NCBI GenBank assembly: GCA_965262585.1
Contig: OZ253546.1
Location: 1,922,001-1,986,000, forward strand
Reading direction: 5' to 3'
DNA from: JAHRAW01 sp965262585
GTDB taxonomy: Bacteria > Pseudomonadota > Gammaproteobacteria > Arenicellales > Poriferihabitantaceae
DNA length: 64,000 nt
In this document: positions 27,788 through 36,491 of the stretch, one piece after another
How positions within the stretch are numbered: the stretch's first letter is position 1
Layout of the letters: every line of letters begins with the position of its first letter
Translations under genes and position numbers: made by a program
The notes under the pieces: model-generated
Database searches by the model: none
What the model saw: the letters and a program-made list of their open reading frames with translations, nothing else
What the model was told of the DNA's origin: nothing

Positions 27788-28385
27788 AACTTATTCGCAC
27801 TTGAACGGACTCGAATACCTGCTCGTTCATAAACCCAAATTGTGGGAGGAAGTTAAATCTATTATTAAGAAAGTTGACGGGACATCCTGCAAAACCAAGG
27901 TATCAAAAGAAAAAACCAAGGAAGGACGTTTATTGTACAGCCCCATAGAAATGAATAAATCCTTCAAGATTCTTTTGGAGGTAAAAAAATGGGAAGAAAA
28001 TCGTGTCAGTTACTGGGTGACAAAAGATGAAAAATTGATCCGAAAAACACTTTCCATGCCACCTGAAGAACAAAAGGAGGCGATTAATCGCGCTGGCTTG
28101 TCACCGATACTCAGTTATAACCAAACCGACTATGTCAAGGGCAGGGTCGCGGTTGAAGTGCAATTTGGTAAATACTCGTTTGTTGCCTACGATATATTCG
28201 TAAAACACTTGGCATTTTATGTGCGCGACCAGATCGATGTTGGCATCGAAATACTTCCGATGAAAGCACTACAATCACAAATGAGTTCGGGCGTGGCGTA
28301 TTACGAAGGGGAATTGTATAACGTCATTCGACAGGGAAGGGGGGTACCGGCGGTGCCGTTAGTAATCATTGGAATCGAAGTGTGA
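27774..28385 (+). CDS. Type II restriction endonuclease, BstYI/BglII family
   Basis: A 203-residue enzyme closely resembling BstYI (recognises RGATCY). From the GTG at 27774 the protein begins KIVETYSHLNGLEYL, the same start as BstYI, with the same length. The BglII-type active site D...ExQ is present as D119, E128 and Q130 (NQTDYVKGRVAVEVQFGKY). The C-terminal MSSGVAYYEGELYNVIRQGR block is also shared. The gene overlaps the methylase by 14 nt. Predicted recognition is inference from the family. AT-rich codon use suggests recent arrival. Confidence 0.9.
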   Translation: MKIVETYSHLNGLEYLLVHKPKLWEEVKSIIKKVDGTSCKTKVSKEKTKEGRLLYSPIEMNKSFKILLEVKKWEENRVSYWVTKDEKLIRKTLSMPPEEQKEAINRAGLSPILSYNQTDYVKGRVAVEVQFGKYSFVAYDIFVKHLAFYVRDQIDVGIEILPMKALQSQMSSGVAYYEGELYNVIRQGRGVPAVPLVIIGIEV

Positions 28386-28397
28386 CTCTACCCCACA

Positions 28398-29039
28398 TCA
28401 AGTCTGCGCTTGCAACCGTCCCGGTGACAGCGAGCATTGGCCACGGTCGGTGTTGGCGACTATTTTGATGCGGAGAATTTCGGATAGTTCGTCGGCGCCG
28501 CCGATATAGGTTCCATTGAGCCAGATTTGCGGTACGGTTACCGGGGTTTTTGGGCCGATGATGGGCTTCACTCTGGCTAGCATTTCGTATAAAGCGCGTG
28601 GTTCTTTGACGACATCGTGGTAGGTGTAGTTGGTGCCAACTTGGTCGAGGTAGCCTTTGGCGCGGGTGCAGTGCGGGCAGGTTGCCTTGCCGAACAGCAC
28701 ATCGCGGGTAACTTTTGATCTCAAGACGTGGGCTTCGATCACCGCCTGAGTCAGGACGCCTCGGTTTAATGCTTTGCCTTGACTGATGATGCGCCGGTCT
28801 ACCATGACGATGGGCGCGTGCCAGCCGCCTTTGGGCAGCGGTTTCCACCAGTGGCTGAGCCAGTCCAGCATCTCGAGGTGCACCGGAATTCCTTTCAGTT
28901 CATTTTCGAAGGTGTCGGTGATGACATCCCCGGTGAGCGAACATTCGCCGCAGGGAATCGACACCTTGAACGGCCCAAATTCCCCGGCCCAGCGGTAGAC
29001 GGTCACGTTGACCGGTGGTGTTGTCACGGTTGTACTCAT
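28398..29039 (-). CDS. Glutaredoxin-domain protein with extra N-terminal half
   Basis: A 213-residue protein. Residues about 112-195 form a glutaredoxin domain with active site C121-P-H-C124, cis-Pro in TVPQIWLNG and the glutathione-site GGADEL. The first 105 residues have a second CxxC (C30, C33 in IPCGECS) and look like a separate thioredoxin-like domain, seen in some marine bacterial glutaredoxins. No signal peptide, so cytoplasmic. It converges on the restriction gene (12-nt gap). Its partner protein is unknown. Confidence 0.8.
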   Translation of the reverse strand: MSTTVTTPPVNVTVYRWAGEFGPFKVSIPCGECSLTGDVITDTFENELKGIPVHLEMLDWLSHWWKPLPKGGWHAPIVMVDRRIISQGKALNRGVLTQAVIEAHVLRSKVTRDVLFGKATCPHCTRAKGYLDQVGTNYTYHDVVKEPRALYEMLARVKPIIGPKTPVTVPQIWLNGTYIGGADELSEILRIKIVANTDRGQCSLSPGRLQAQT

Positions 29040-29250
29040 AATTTTATTCGGCTACTTTGATTCAGTCGCCATTCTAAACCAAATCCCCGGTTTTTGCGGA
29101 TGAAGCCCGGCCCGGTTCCCGCAATGATTCTATCGCACGGCACCGGGCAGCGGCGCGGGTGCCGTATAATAACCCCGTATCGCCCCCCGGACCCAAGGCG
29201 GCGCGATTTGTGCTACCACAATTTTCGCAAACCAAAACGGAAACCACCAA

Positions 29251-30228
29251 ATGTTCAGCAAGAAAGACGATCCGGCGCACCATGACCCGGGCGATTCCGT
29301 GCGCACGGCGCATAAAATTCACGCCGACAACCTGCGCGTTCTTGGAATGCTGGGGCGGGATTACCTCAAGGAAAGAAAAGTCCGGCGGCGGTGGGGGCTG
29401 CTTTTCAAGTTTCTGCTGGCTACTTACCTCGGCGCGGCGTTGTTTTTGTATTACGCACCCGCCGACCAGTGGTTTCCGATGCCGCACACCGCGCTGGTGG
29501 AACTCAGCGGCATCATCGGGCCGGAGGCGGAGAGTTCGGATAAAATCAATCAAAGCCTGCGCCGGGCGTTTGCGGCCGGTGACGCTGGCGGCGTGGTGCT
29601 GAGAATCAACAGTCCCGGCGGGTCGCCGGTGCAGGCCGCGGAAATCAATGCGGAGATTCGCCGCCTCAAAAAGCAGTATCCCGACAAGCCGTTTTATGCG
29701 GTAATCTCGGACATCTGCGCTTCGGGGGGATATTATGTTGCGGTGGCCGCCGATAAAATTTACGGCAATCCGGCCAGTTTGGTGGGTTCCATCGGCGTGC
29801 GCCTGGACGGTTTCGGTTTCGTCGAATCCATGAATAAACTCGGCATCGAACGCCGCCTGCTGACCGCCGGGAATAACAAGGCCATGCTCGACCCATTTTC
29901 GCCGCAGCAAGGCCATCAAGTGCGGCACGCCCAATCGGTCCTTGACCGAATACACCGGCAGTTCATCGACGCGGTCAAGCAGGGGCGGGGCGCGCGCCTT
30001 GCCGAACACGCCGACTTGTTCAGCGGCCTGTTCTGGAGCGGGGAACAGGCACAAGTGCTTGGGTTGATTGATGAATTTGGCAGCCTCGACGAGGTCGCCC
30101 GGAATGTCATTGGCGCTCGCCGGGTGGTGGATTATACCGTGGAGGATTCCTGGCTGGAGCAGTTCCCGGTGTGGTTGGGCGCCGCGATTTCCCGGATGCT
30201 GACGCACGGCAATTTTGTCCTGAAATGA
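29251..30228 (+). CDS. sppA: Signal peptide peptidase SppA, short form (S49)
   Basis: A 325-residue inner-membrane serine protease that degrades cleaved signal peptides. There is one membrane helix (about 49-68) after a charged N-terminus. The nucleophile is probably S158 (CASGGYYVA) and the base K210 (AGNNKAMLDPF). RINSPGGSP near 118 is a family motif. It is the short, single-domain form (E. coli SppA has 618). MFS follows after 40 nt on the same strand. Confidence 0.9.
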   Translation: MFSKKDDPAHHDPGDSVRTAHKIHADNLRVLGMLGRDYLKERKVRRRWGLLFKFLLATYLGAALFLYYAPADQWFPMPHTALVELSGIIGPEAESSDKINQSLRRAFAAGDAGGVVLRINSPGGSPVQAAEINAEIRRLKKQYPDKPFYAVISDICASGGYYVAVAADKIYGNPASLVGSIGVRLDGFGFVESMNKLGIERRLLTAGNNKAMLDPFSPQQGHQVRHAQSVLDRIHRQFIDAVKQGRGARLAEHADLFSGLFWSGEQAQVLGLIDEFGSLDEVARNVIGARRVVDYTVEDSWLEQFPVWLGAAISRMLTHGNFVLK

Positions 30229-30268
30229 AAAATCATACCGGCATCGTCGGCGTACATAGTTCGTTTTT

Positions 30269-31555
30269 ATGAGCACACATCCAAACAACACCGTCTCCGA
30301 TGCCCGCGCGCTGGCGGCGTTTTCGGTGGGCGCGTTATTTTTCGCTCTGGCTTTCGTGCAGCGGGTTGCGCCGAGCGTCATGACCACCGAGTTGATGCGC
30401 GACTTTGCGGTGGGCGGGGCGGCGCTGGGTACGCTCTCGGGCTGGTACTTTTACGCCTACGCCAGCATACAACTGCCGGTCGGCATGCTCAACGACCGTT
30501 TCGGCCCGCGCAAACTGATGAGCGTTGCGGTGGCGGTGTGCGCCGTCGGTTCGTTCGGTTTCGCCCTTAGTGAATCGGTGCTGGCGGCTTCCTTTTTCCG
30601 CGCCATGGTTGGCGCCTCGGTGGCGTTCGCCTTTGTCGGCACGCTGACCATCGCTGGCTACTGGTTTGCCCCGGCGCGCTTTGCGATGCTGGCGGGAATG
30701 GTGCAGAGCATCGGCATGTGCGGCGCCATGCTCGGACAAGCACCGCTGCGCTACGCAGTGGAGCAATTCGGCTGGCGCACCGCGGTCGGCTCCATGGGCG
30801 TGGCGGCGGCGCTGCTGGCGGTGCTGATATTTTATGTGGTGCCGCGCCGCCCGCAGAACCACGAAGCACACGACCACGAACCGCAGTCACTCGCCGCCGG
30901 CATGCTCTCGGTGGTCACCAATCCCCAGAGTTGGGCATGCGCCGGAATCGGTTTTGGCATGACCGCCATCATGCTCGCTTTCTCCGGGCTGTGGGCGGTG
31001 CCGTGGCTCAACAGCGTTCACGACTATCCGGTCTCACGCGCCGCCTGGGTGGCGTCGCTATTGTTCTTTGGCTGGGCCCTCGGCGCGCCGGTGATGGGCT
31101 GGCTGTCCGACCACACCGGCAAACGCAAGCCGGTGTTGTTGATTGGAATCCTCTGCAACACGCTGATTTTTTCGGTGGTGTTGTTTGGCGGCTTCAGCGC
31201 GCTGCCGGTCATGGCATTTTTGTTTTTCATACTCGGCATCAGCGGCTCGATGATGACCGTGGCTTTCGGCTCCATGCGCGAAGTCAATTCGCCACGCCAC
31301 AGTTCGACCGCCATGGGTCTGGTCAATATGTGCGTGGTTGGTTCCGGGGCGGTGATGCAACCGTTGATCGGCTGGATGCTGGACCTCAACTGGGACGGAC
31401 AAATCGTAGCAGGCGCGCGCATCTACGGCGCCGACGCCTACACCACCGCATTCAGCGTCCTGATTGGCTCCAATCTGCTGGCGCTGGTGTGCATCCTGCT
31501 GCTACGCGAAACCTACTGCCGCCCGCTGGCGGAGTTGGATAGTAAGGCAAGGTAG
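30269..31555 (+). CDS. MFS transporter
   Basis: A 428-residue major facilitator with 12 predicted membrane helices. The loop 2-3 motif appears as GMLNDRFGPRKLM (about 72-84), and a matching GWLSDHTGKRKP lies in the second half. An internal acidic/His loop (NHEAHDHEPQ, about 198-208) separates the two halves. The substrate cannot be told from sequence; related proteins include nitrate/hexuronate-type carriers. It lies 40 nt after sppA. Confidence 0.85.
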   Translation: MSTHPNNTVSDARALAAFSVGALFFALAFVQRVAPSVMTTELMRDFAVGGAALGTLSGWYFYAYASIQLPVGMLNDRFGPRKLMSVAVAVCAVGSFGFALSESVLAASFFRAMVGASVAFAFVGTLTIAGYWFAPARFAMLAGMVQSIGMCGAMLGQAPLRYAVEQFGWRTAVGSMGVAAALLAVLIFYVVPRRPQNHEAHDHEPQSLAAGMLSVVTNPQSWACAGIGFGMTAIMLAFSGLWAVPWLNSVHDYPVSRAAWVASLLFFGWALGAPVMGWLSDHTGKRKPVLLIGILCNTLIFSVVLFGGFSALPVMAFLFFILGISGSMMTVAFGSMREVNSPRHSSTAMGLVNMCVVGSGAVMQPLIGWMLDLNWDGQIVAGARIYGADAYTTAFSVLIGSNLLALVCILLLRETYCRPLAELDSKAR

Positions 31556-31608
31556 GCGACGTCCCATTTGGTTCTATGCGCGGCTATAAAAAAACACACT
31601 ACTGAAAA

Positions 31609-33135
31609 TCATTCCACCGTCAGCACGCGAATCAAATTGGTGCTGCCGGCTTGGTGGGAACTGCCTGCGGTCAGGATTACCAGATCGCCGGGTGCCACAT
31701 AGCCGAGTTCTCCGGCGCGTGACATGGCGAATTGGAGTTTGTCTTCATCGGTGCCGGCGGCGGCGTAATGGATGGCGTGCACCCCCCAGTTTAGGGCCAG
31801 TCGGCGAACCACCTGTGGCGATGAGGTGATTGCCAGAATGGGGCTTTCCGGGCGGTATTTGGAAATCAGCCGCGAGGTGCGGCCGGTCTCGGTCAGCGCC
31901 AGAATGGCGGCGGCGTTCAGGTGGTTGGCCATGGTGATGGCGGCCTGGGCCACGGCTTCGGTGACTTCGTCGGAAGGGTTCGGGTTGATCTGCTGGAGGT
32001 AGCCGTATTGCTTTAGCCCGGCTTCCGCTTCGATGGTCAGGGCCACCATGGTGCGCACCGCTTCCACCGGACGCAACCCGGCGGCGGTTTCACCGGATAA
32101 CATGACCGCCGAGGTGCCGTCAAAAATGGCGTTGGCGACGTCGGAGACCTCGGCGCGGGTCGGGCGCGGGTTGCGCTCCATGGAATCCAACATCTGAGTG
32201 GCGGTGATAACCGGTTTGCCGTTGGAGACGGTGGCGCGGATGATGCGTTTTTGGATGGTGGGGCCTTTGCCCATCTCCAGTTCCACCCCCAAATCGCCGC
32301 GCGCTACCATGATGCCGTTGGCGGCGGCGATGATGCCGTCGATGTTGTCCACGCCGGCGCGGTTTTCAATTTTAGCGATGATCGGAATGTCGGCGCCGAG
32401 TTCCTTCAGTTGCGCATGTAGCGCGCGGATTTCACCGGCGTTGCGTATGAACGAGGCGGCGATATATTCCACTTCATTGGCGACGGCGAATTCGATCTCG
32501 CGGGAATCGTCGGGCGCGAGGCGTTCATATGCATCGCTGTTGTCCGGCAGGTTGACGCCCTTGCTGTCGCGCAGAACGCCGCCGCATTCGACCCGGCATT
32601 GAATATCCCGGCCGCTTGCTTTGGTGACGATGAGTTCGATCTGCCCATCGTCAATCATCACCCGATCGCCGGTTTTGAGGTGGCCGGAAAGGTCGGGGTG
32701 GGTGGTGGATACGCCGTGCTCGTCGCCGCAGCGGCCGTCTCCGTATAACGAATAAACTTGGTTTCGTTCCAGCAGAAGTTTGCCCTTCTCCAGTTTGCCG
32801 GTGCGGATTTCCCGGCCACGGGTGTCCACCATGATCGCCACCGTGGCGTCCAGCGACTGCGCCGCCCGGCGGATGCGTTGCAGGGTGTCGGCGTGGGACT
32901 CGGTGCTGCCGTGGGACATGTTGAGCCGGGCGACGTTCATACCGGCGGCAATCATCTCCCGCAGCGTTTCGTCGTTGTCGCAGGCCGGGCCGATGGTAGC
33001 GATGACCTTGGTCTTTCTAAATTTTTGGCGGGGCTTCAGCGTGGAATTCCGTTGCGAGGATGTTGCGGGATTATAGTATGATGCGCAGCACAAACCCACA
33101 CCTGCTGCATACTTCATGGCGCAAAAAATGACCAA
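31609..33135 (-). CDS. pyk: Pyruvate kinase
   Basis: About 500 residues. It makes pyruvate and ATP from phosphoenolpyruvate. Family motifs: RKTKVIATIGPA, LNMSHG, DTRGREIRTG, the catalytic-Lys and metal region IAKIENRAGVDN, VARGDLGVE, and ITATQMLDSM. The start is unclear: the frame opens at 33135, a second Met is at 33117, and most homologues begin near RKTKV, about 35 residues later, where there is no ATG, GTG or TTG. Its 5' end overlaps the start of the divergent phosphoesterase gene by about 20 nt. Confidence 0.93.
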   Translation of the reverse strand: MVIFCAMKYAAGVGLCCASYYNPATSSQRNSTLKPRQKFRKTKVIATIGPACDNDETLREMIAAGMNVARLNMSHGSTESHADTLQRIRRAAQSLDATVAIMVDTRGREIRTGKLEKGKLLLERNQVYSLYGDGRCGDEHGVSTTHPDLSGHLKTGDRVMIDDGQIELIVTKASGRDIQCRVECGGVLRDSKGVNLPDNSDAYERLAPDDSREIEFAVANEVEYIAASFIRNAGEIRALHAQLKELGADIPIIAKIENRAGVDNIDGIIAAANGIMVARGDLGVELEMGKGPTIQKRIIRATVSNGKPVITATQMLDSMERNPRPTRAEVSDVANAIFDGTSAVMLSGETAAGLRPVEAVRTMVALTIEAEAGLKQYGYLQQINPNPSDEVTEAVAQAAITMANHLNAAAILALTETGRTSRLISKYRPESPILAITSSPQVVRRLALNWGVHAIHYAAAGTDEDKLQFAMSRAGELGYVAPGDLVILTAGSSHQAGSTNLIRVLTVE

Positions 33136-34198
33136 GGGAAGGCGCTGGTTCTACCTCCTGTTCCCCCTGCTGTGCTTCTTCGTATTCGCCTGGCCGCCAT
33201 ACCGGCTGGCCGGCTGGTATTGGCCGGAGGGCTCGGCTATCGGTCTGGAATACGCGGTGCTGATCTGGCTATTCGCCACCACCGCCCTGTGGTATTCGTT
33301 CCGCAGCCCGAACATGCGGATACGCTATGTCATGGTGCATTGGATGGGCGTCAGTTTCATTCTCTTCGTCTTGACGCTGGCATACGAGGTGATGCGCGTG
33401 GTTGCGCCGGTGGACGACCACGCTGCGGTGCCGTGGATTCTCGGCATCGCCACGCTGTTGGTGGTACTGGCGGTGATCGCATCCCACTTTCTGAGCGTTA
33501 AATACCTCGAATTCGGTTCCGAAAAAATTACCCGGCCACACCGCATCGTGCAGATCAGCGACGTCCACATCGGCTCGCGACAGGGCGGCTACCTGACCCG
33601 GATCGTCAACCGCATCAATCTACTGAAGCCGGATGTGGTGGTCATCACCGGCGATCTGGTGGACTCCGCAGCGGTTGGCCACGATGAACTCAAATGCCTC
33701 AAGCGGCTGTCCGCCCGGACTTTGTTTAGCATCGGCAATCATGAACGCTATGCCGATCTCGACAAGGTGCTCGCCCTGCTGACCGAACTGGGAGTCGAGT
33801 CGCTGCGCCAGCGTCGGGTCATCGCCGGTGAACTGCAGGTTATCGGCATTGATGATGCCGACGAGCATGATCAGGTGGCTTGCATGCTGCCGACCATTCA
33901 AGATCGCAGCGATCATTACACCGTGCTTTTGTATCACCGGCCGCTGGGCTGGGAGGCGGCGGTGGAGCACGGTGTGGATTTAATGCTCAGCGGGCACACC
34001 CACAACGGGCAGATTTTTCCGTTCAACCTGCTGGTGAAGCGCCAATTCCGCCGCATCAGCGGGTTATACAGCGAAGGCGGCGGGCATCTCTATGTTTCGC
34101 CGGGCACCGGCACCTGGGGGCCGCTCATGCGCCTCGGTTCGTTTAATGAAATTACTTGCATCGATGTAATGCCAATCACATCGCCGACATCGTTATAG
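33116..34198 (+). CDS. Membrane-anchored metallophosphoesterase (YaeI/YkuE type)
   Basis: A 360-residue protein with four predicted membrane helices in the first 125 residues, then a calcineurin-like phosphoesterase. Metal ligands: DVH (149-151), GDLVD (179-183), GNHE (207-210), H in LLYHRP and GHTHNG near 290. YkuE-type enzymes act near membrane lipid or lipid A precursors, but no substrate is assigned. An alternative start is Met5 at 33128. The extended membrane domain is longer than in E. coli YaeI (270 residues). Confidence 0.85.
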   Translation: MAQKMTKGRRWFYLLFPLLCFFVFAWPPYRLAGWYWPEGSAIGLEYAVLIWLFATTALWYSFRSPNMRIRYVMVHWMGVSFILFVLTLAYEVMRVVAPVDDHAAVPWILGIATLLVVLAVIASHFLSVKYLEFGSEKITRPHRIVQISDVHIGSRQGGYLTRIVNRINLLKPDVVVITGDLVDSAAVGHDELKCLKRLSARTLFSIGNHERYADLDKVLALLTELGVESLRQRRVIAGELQVIGIDDADEHDQVACMLPTIQDRSDHYTVLLYHRPLGWEAAVEHGVDLMLSGHTHNGQIFPFNLLVKRQFRRISGLYSEGGGHLYVSPGTGTWGPLMRLGSFNEITCIDVMPITSPTSL

Positions 34199-34222
34199 GC
34201 ACCGTTATAGCCGACGCCACGC

Positions 34223-34867
34223 TCACTCCGGCAACGGAATTTCCTTTGTCGTGGCGTTGGGTGCGGCAGGCACTTGGTATCCCCGAAGCACCGCCGGGCG
34301 GGCGGCGATGGCACGATACCAGCGTTCGACATTGGGGTATTCCGCAAAATCGATTCCCTGCCATTCGAAGCGCGAAATCCACGGCCACGAAGCGATGTCG
34401 GCGACCGAGTATTCCCCGGCCAGATATTCACGATGCGCCAGTCGCTCATCCATGACATCGTATAAACGTTGCGCTTCAATGGCGTAGCGTTTTTCCGCGT
34501 AGTCGCTGGTCCCCCGGTTGTAGTGAAGGAAGTGGTGGGCTTGGCCGAGCATTGGGCCGAGCCCGCCCATTTGAAACATCAGCCATTCCATCGTCCGCCA
34601 GCGAGCGGCCTCGTCCGTGGGCAGGAAGCGACCGCTTTTTTCGGCGAGATACAGCAAAATGGCGCCGGACTCCATCATCGTCCTGCCGTTGTCGTGGTCG
34701 ACGATGGCGGGAATTTTGTTGTTGGGACTGATTTTCAGAAAATCGTCATGGAACTGCTGGTCGTTGCCGATGTCGATCGCATGCACCGTATACGGCAGTT
34801 CGATTTCCTCCAGCATAATGGAAACCTTTCGCCCGTTGGGCGTGCTCCAAGTGTACAGATCAATCAA
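34223..34867 (-). CDS. yfcG: Disulfide-bond oxidoreductase YfcG (glutathione transferase Nu class)
   Basis: A 214-residue GST-fold protein very close to E. coli YfcG (215): it begins IDLYTWSTPNGRKVSIMLEE and contains ISPNNKIPAIVDH, ESGAILLYLAEKSG, GGLGPMLGQ and ADIASWPW. YfcG reduces disulfides with bound glutathione. The start is TTG at 34867, chosen because GGAGG lies 6 nt upstream and the N-terminus then matches the family. The longer ATG frame to 34963 would add 32 unrelated residues. Confidence 0.93.
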   Translation of the reverse strand: MIDLYTWSTPNGRKVSIMLEEIELPYTVHAIDIGNDQQFHDDFLKISPNNKIPAIVDHDNGRTMMESGAILLYLAEKSGRFLPTDEAARWRTMEWLMFQMGGLGPMLGQAHHFLHYNRGTSDYAEKRYAIEAQRLYDVMDERLAHREYLAGEYSVADIASWPWISRFEWQGIDFAEYPNVERWYRAIAARPAVLRGYQVPAAPNATTKEIPLPE

Positions 34868-35062
34868 CGGTGGCCTCCGGGGATGGCGAATTTTTCGGGG
34901 GAGTGCGGGAACGCAAGGGCTGATTGTGGCACAAGCCGCACAGTGTCGGCGCAAATTTCGCATAAATTTCTAGGCAAGCGGCCTGACTTTATGCGGCGGT
35001 TTCGTGGTATCTTATGGTATCTTTATATCCCATATTTCGGCAACCACCCAGCAGGCTGCGCT

Positions 35063-35584
35063 ATGAATAACACCACAATACTCCAAACCGCCAAAGCGGT
35101 CGTCAGTTGGGCGATCACGCTCTGGATATGCAAGGTATTCCTCACATCCTTGCCCTATAAATTCTCCGGCCACCCGGACACCCAACACATCTTCGGCACC
35201 ATCGGCGAATGGCTGAAAGGAATTCTGGGGCAGGGCCTCGGCGCATGGTTCATCGATTCCGGCGCCTATCTGGTGGGCAGTTTCGAACTCCTGACCTCGC
35301 TGGTGCTGCTGTTGCCGGCGTTGCTTTGGGTCATCGCCAAAGTCGGCTTAGGCGACTTGGGTGCGCGGGCACGCTTCCACGGAGTCGGCGGACTCATGGC
35401 CGCGGGGGTGATGTCCGGCGCGGTGTTTTTCCATTTATTCACTCCGCTGGGAGTGGAGGTTTTGCACCAGGGCAAGAGCGACGGCGGTTCGCTGTTTTAC
35501 GCCGCGGTTTCCATCCTGGTGCTTGGCCTCGCGCTATTCGTGATCAACGTCGGGGACTTAATGAAAACAAGGGGCGAACGATAA
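35063..35584 (+). CDS. Small integral membrane protein
   Basis: A 173-residue protein with four or five predicted membrane helices (about 8-28, 58-85, 90-110, 118-138, 148-168), loosely like DoxX-type proteins. The conserved-looking piece is SLPYKFSGHPDTQHIFGTIG at 29-48. The start at 35063 is chosen because everything upstream in the frame is the complement of yfcG. It precedes the ATP-grasp cluster by 73 nt on the same strand. Function is unknown. Confidence 0.75.
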   Translation: MNNTTILQTAKAVVSWAITLWICKVFLTSLPYKFSGHPDTQHIFGTIGEWLKGILGQGLGAWFIDSGAYLVGSFELLTSLVLLLPALLWVIAKVGLGDLGARARFHGVGGLMAAGVMSGAVFFHLFTPLGVEVLHQGKSDGGSLFYAAVSILVLGLALFVINVGDLMKTRGER

Positions 35585-35657
35585 GCATTTTTCTCGCCCC
35601 AGACGCCCCACAATTCCCGGTGTCGGCCATTGGCCACAGTTTCTATGAAGGTGGCCG

Positions 35658-36491
35658 ATGAAGGTGACCAGCGTAATGGTGATCGTCTATATTTCCTGCT
35701 GTATTCGCATTGCCACCCGGCCGTGTAAATACTTTCAGTTAAACGCGCCGTTTTTCGACACCGAGAAGGGGATTTTCTCCAAGATCGACATCGACCGCCT
35801 GATACCATCGGCCTGGCGGCTGGCTCAGGCGTACGATGATGGCGCACGAATGCCGGATCGTTATCCGGTGTTCGTCAAACCGGAATGGAGTCAGAACGCC
35901 AAAGGCGTATACCGCGCCGCCGATGCCGTCGAATTGCGCCGTATCCGCGAAAAAATCAGCGGGTCGCGGGTCAGATATATGCTTCAGGAAGGCGCCGTGG
36001 AGGCCAACGAATACGAGATTTTTTCCATTAGTCACCACCACGATCCGAAGCGATGGGCGGTGCTCACCATAACCCAAGCGTGCAACTCCGCCGAACTCCA
36101 CCCGGTCAACAGCATCTATAATCCCAACACCCACTACCGCGAAATCACCGCTTCATTTTCCGCCGCGCAACTCGTTCAACTGTGGGCGCTGGTGTGCCGC
36201 ATCGGTCGATTTGGAATATCCAGAGTCAGCGTGCGCGCCGATTCCATCGACGACCTGTTGCGCGGGAAGTTTCATGTCATCGAAGTCAATTTATTTCTGC
36301 CCATGCCCATTCACCTGCTCGACCGGCGCAACTCGCGCATGGATATTCTGCGTTTCGTGGCATCCGGCATGATGCGCCTCGCCCTGGCCACCAAATACCG
36401 CGACAAAACTCCCGACAAACCGATATTCATCAAGAGCATGTTATACAACCGCAGCAGCGGCTTGCTCAATTTCCTGAGGGCGCAATTTTGA
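35658..36491 (+). CDS. ATP-grasp-like protein A of an unassigned cluster
   Basis: A 277-residue protein. YPVFVKPEWSQNAKGVYR (about 69-86) matches an ATP-grasp lysine/glycine strand, QEGAVEANEYEIFSIS matches the second Lys/acid strand, and FHVIEVNLFLPMPIHL the metal-binding E-x-N strand. It looks like a D-Ala-D-Ala-ligase-type enzyme with a shortened N-terminal domain. The first 20 residues are hydrophobic (VTSVMVIVYISCCI) and might be a membrane anchor. Its TGA overlaps the TTG start of the next gene by 2 nt. Such enzymes join a carboxylate to an amine using ATP; substrates unknown. Confidence 0.75.
   Translation: MKVTSVMVIVYISCCIRIATRPCKYFQLNAPFFDTEKGIFSKIDIDRLIPSAWRLAQAYDDGARMPDRYPVFVKPEWSQNAKGVYRAADAVELRRIREKISGSRVRYMLQEGAVEANEYEIFSISHHHDPKRWAVLTITQACNSAELHPVNSIYNPNTHYREITASFSAAQLVQLWALVCRIGRFGISRVSVRADSIDDLLRGKFHVIEVNLFLPMPIHLLDRRNSRMDILRFVASGMMRLALATKYRDKTPDKPIFIKSMLYNRSSGLLNFLRAQF

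Noticed and set aside
34469..35062. Long frame upstream of the membrane protein at 35063
   Set aside because: It is the complement of yfcG; the coding part starts at the ATG at 35063.
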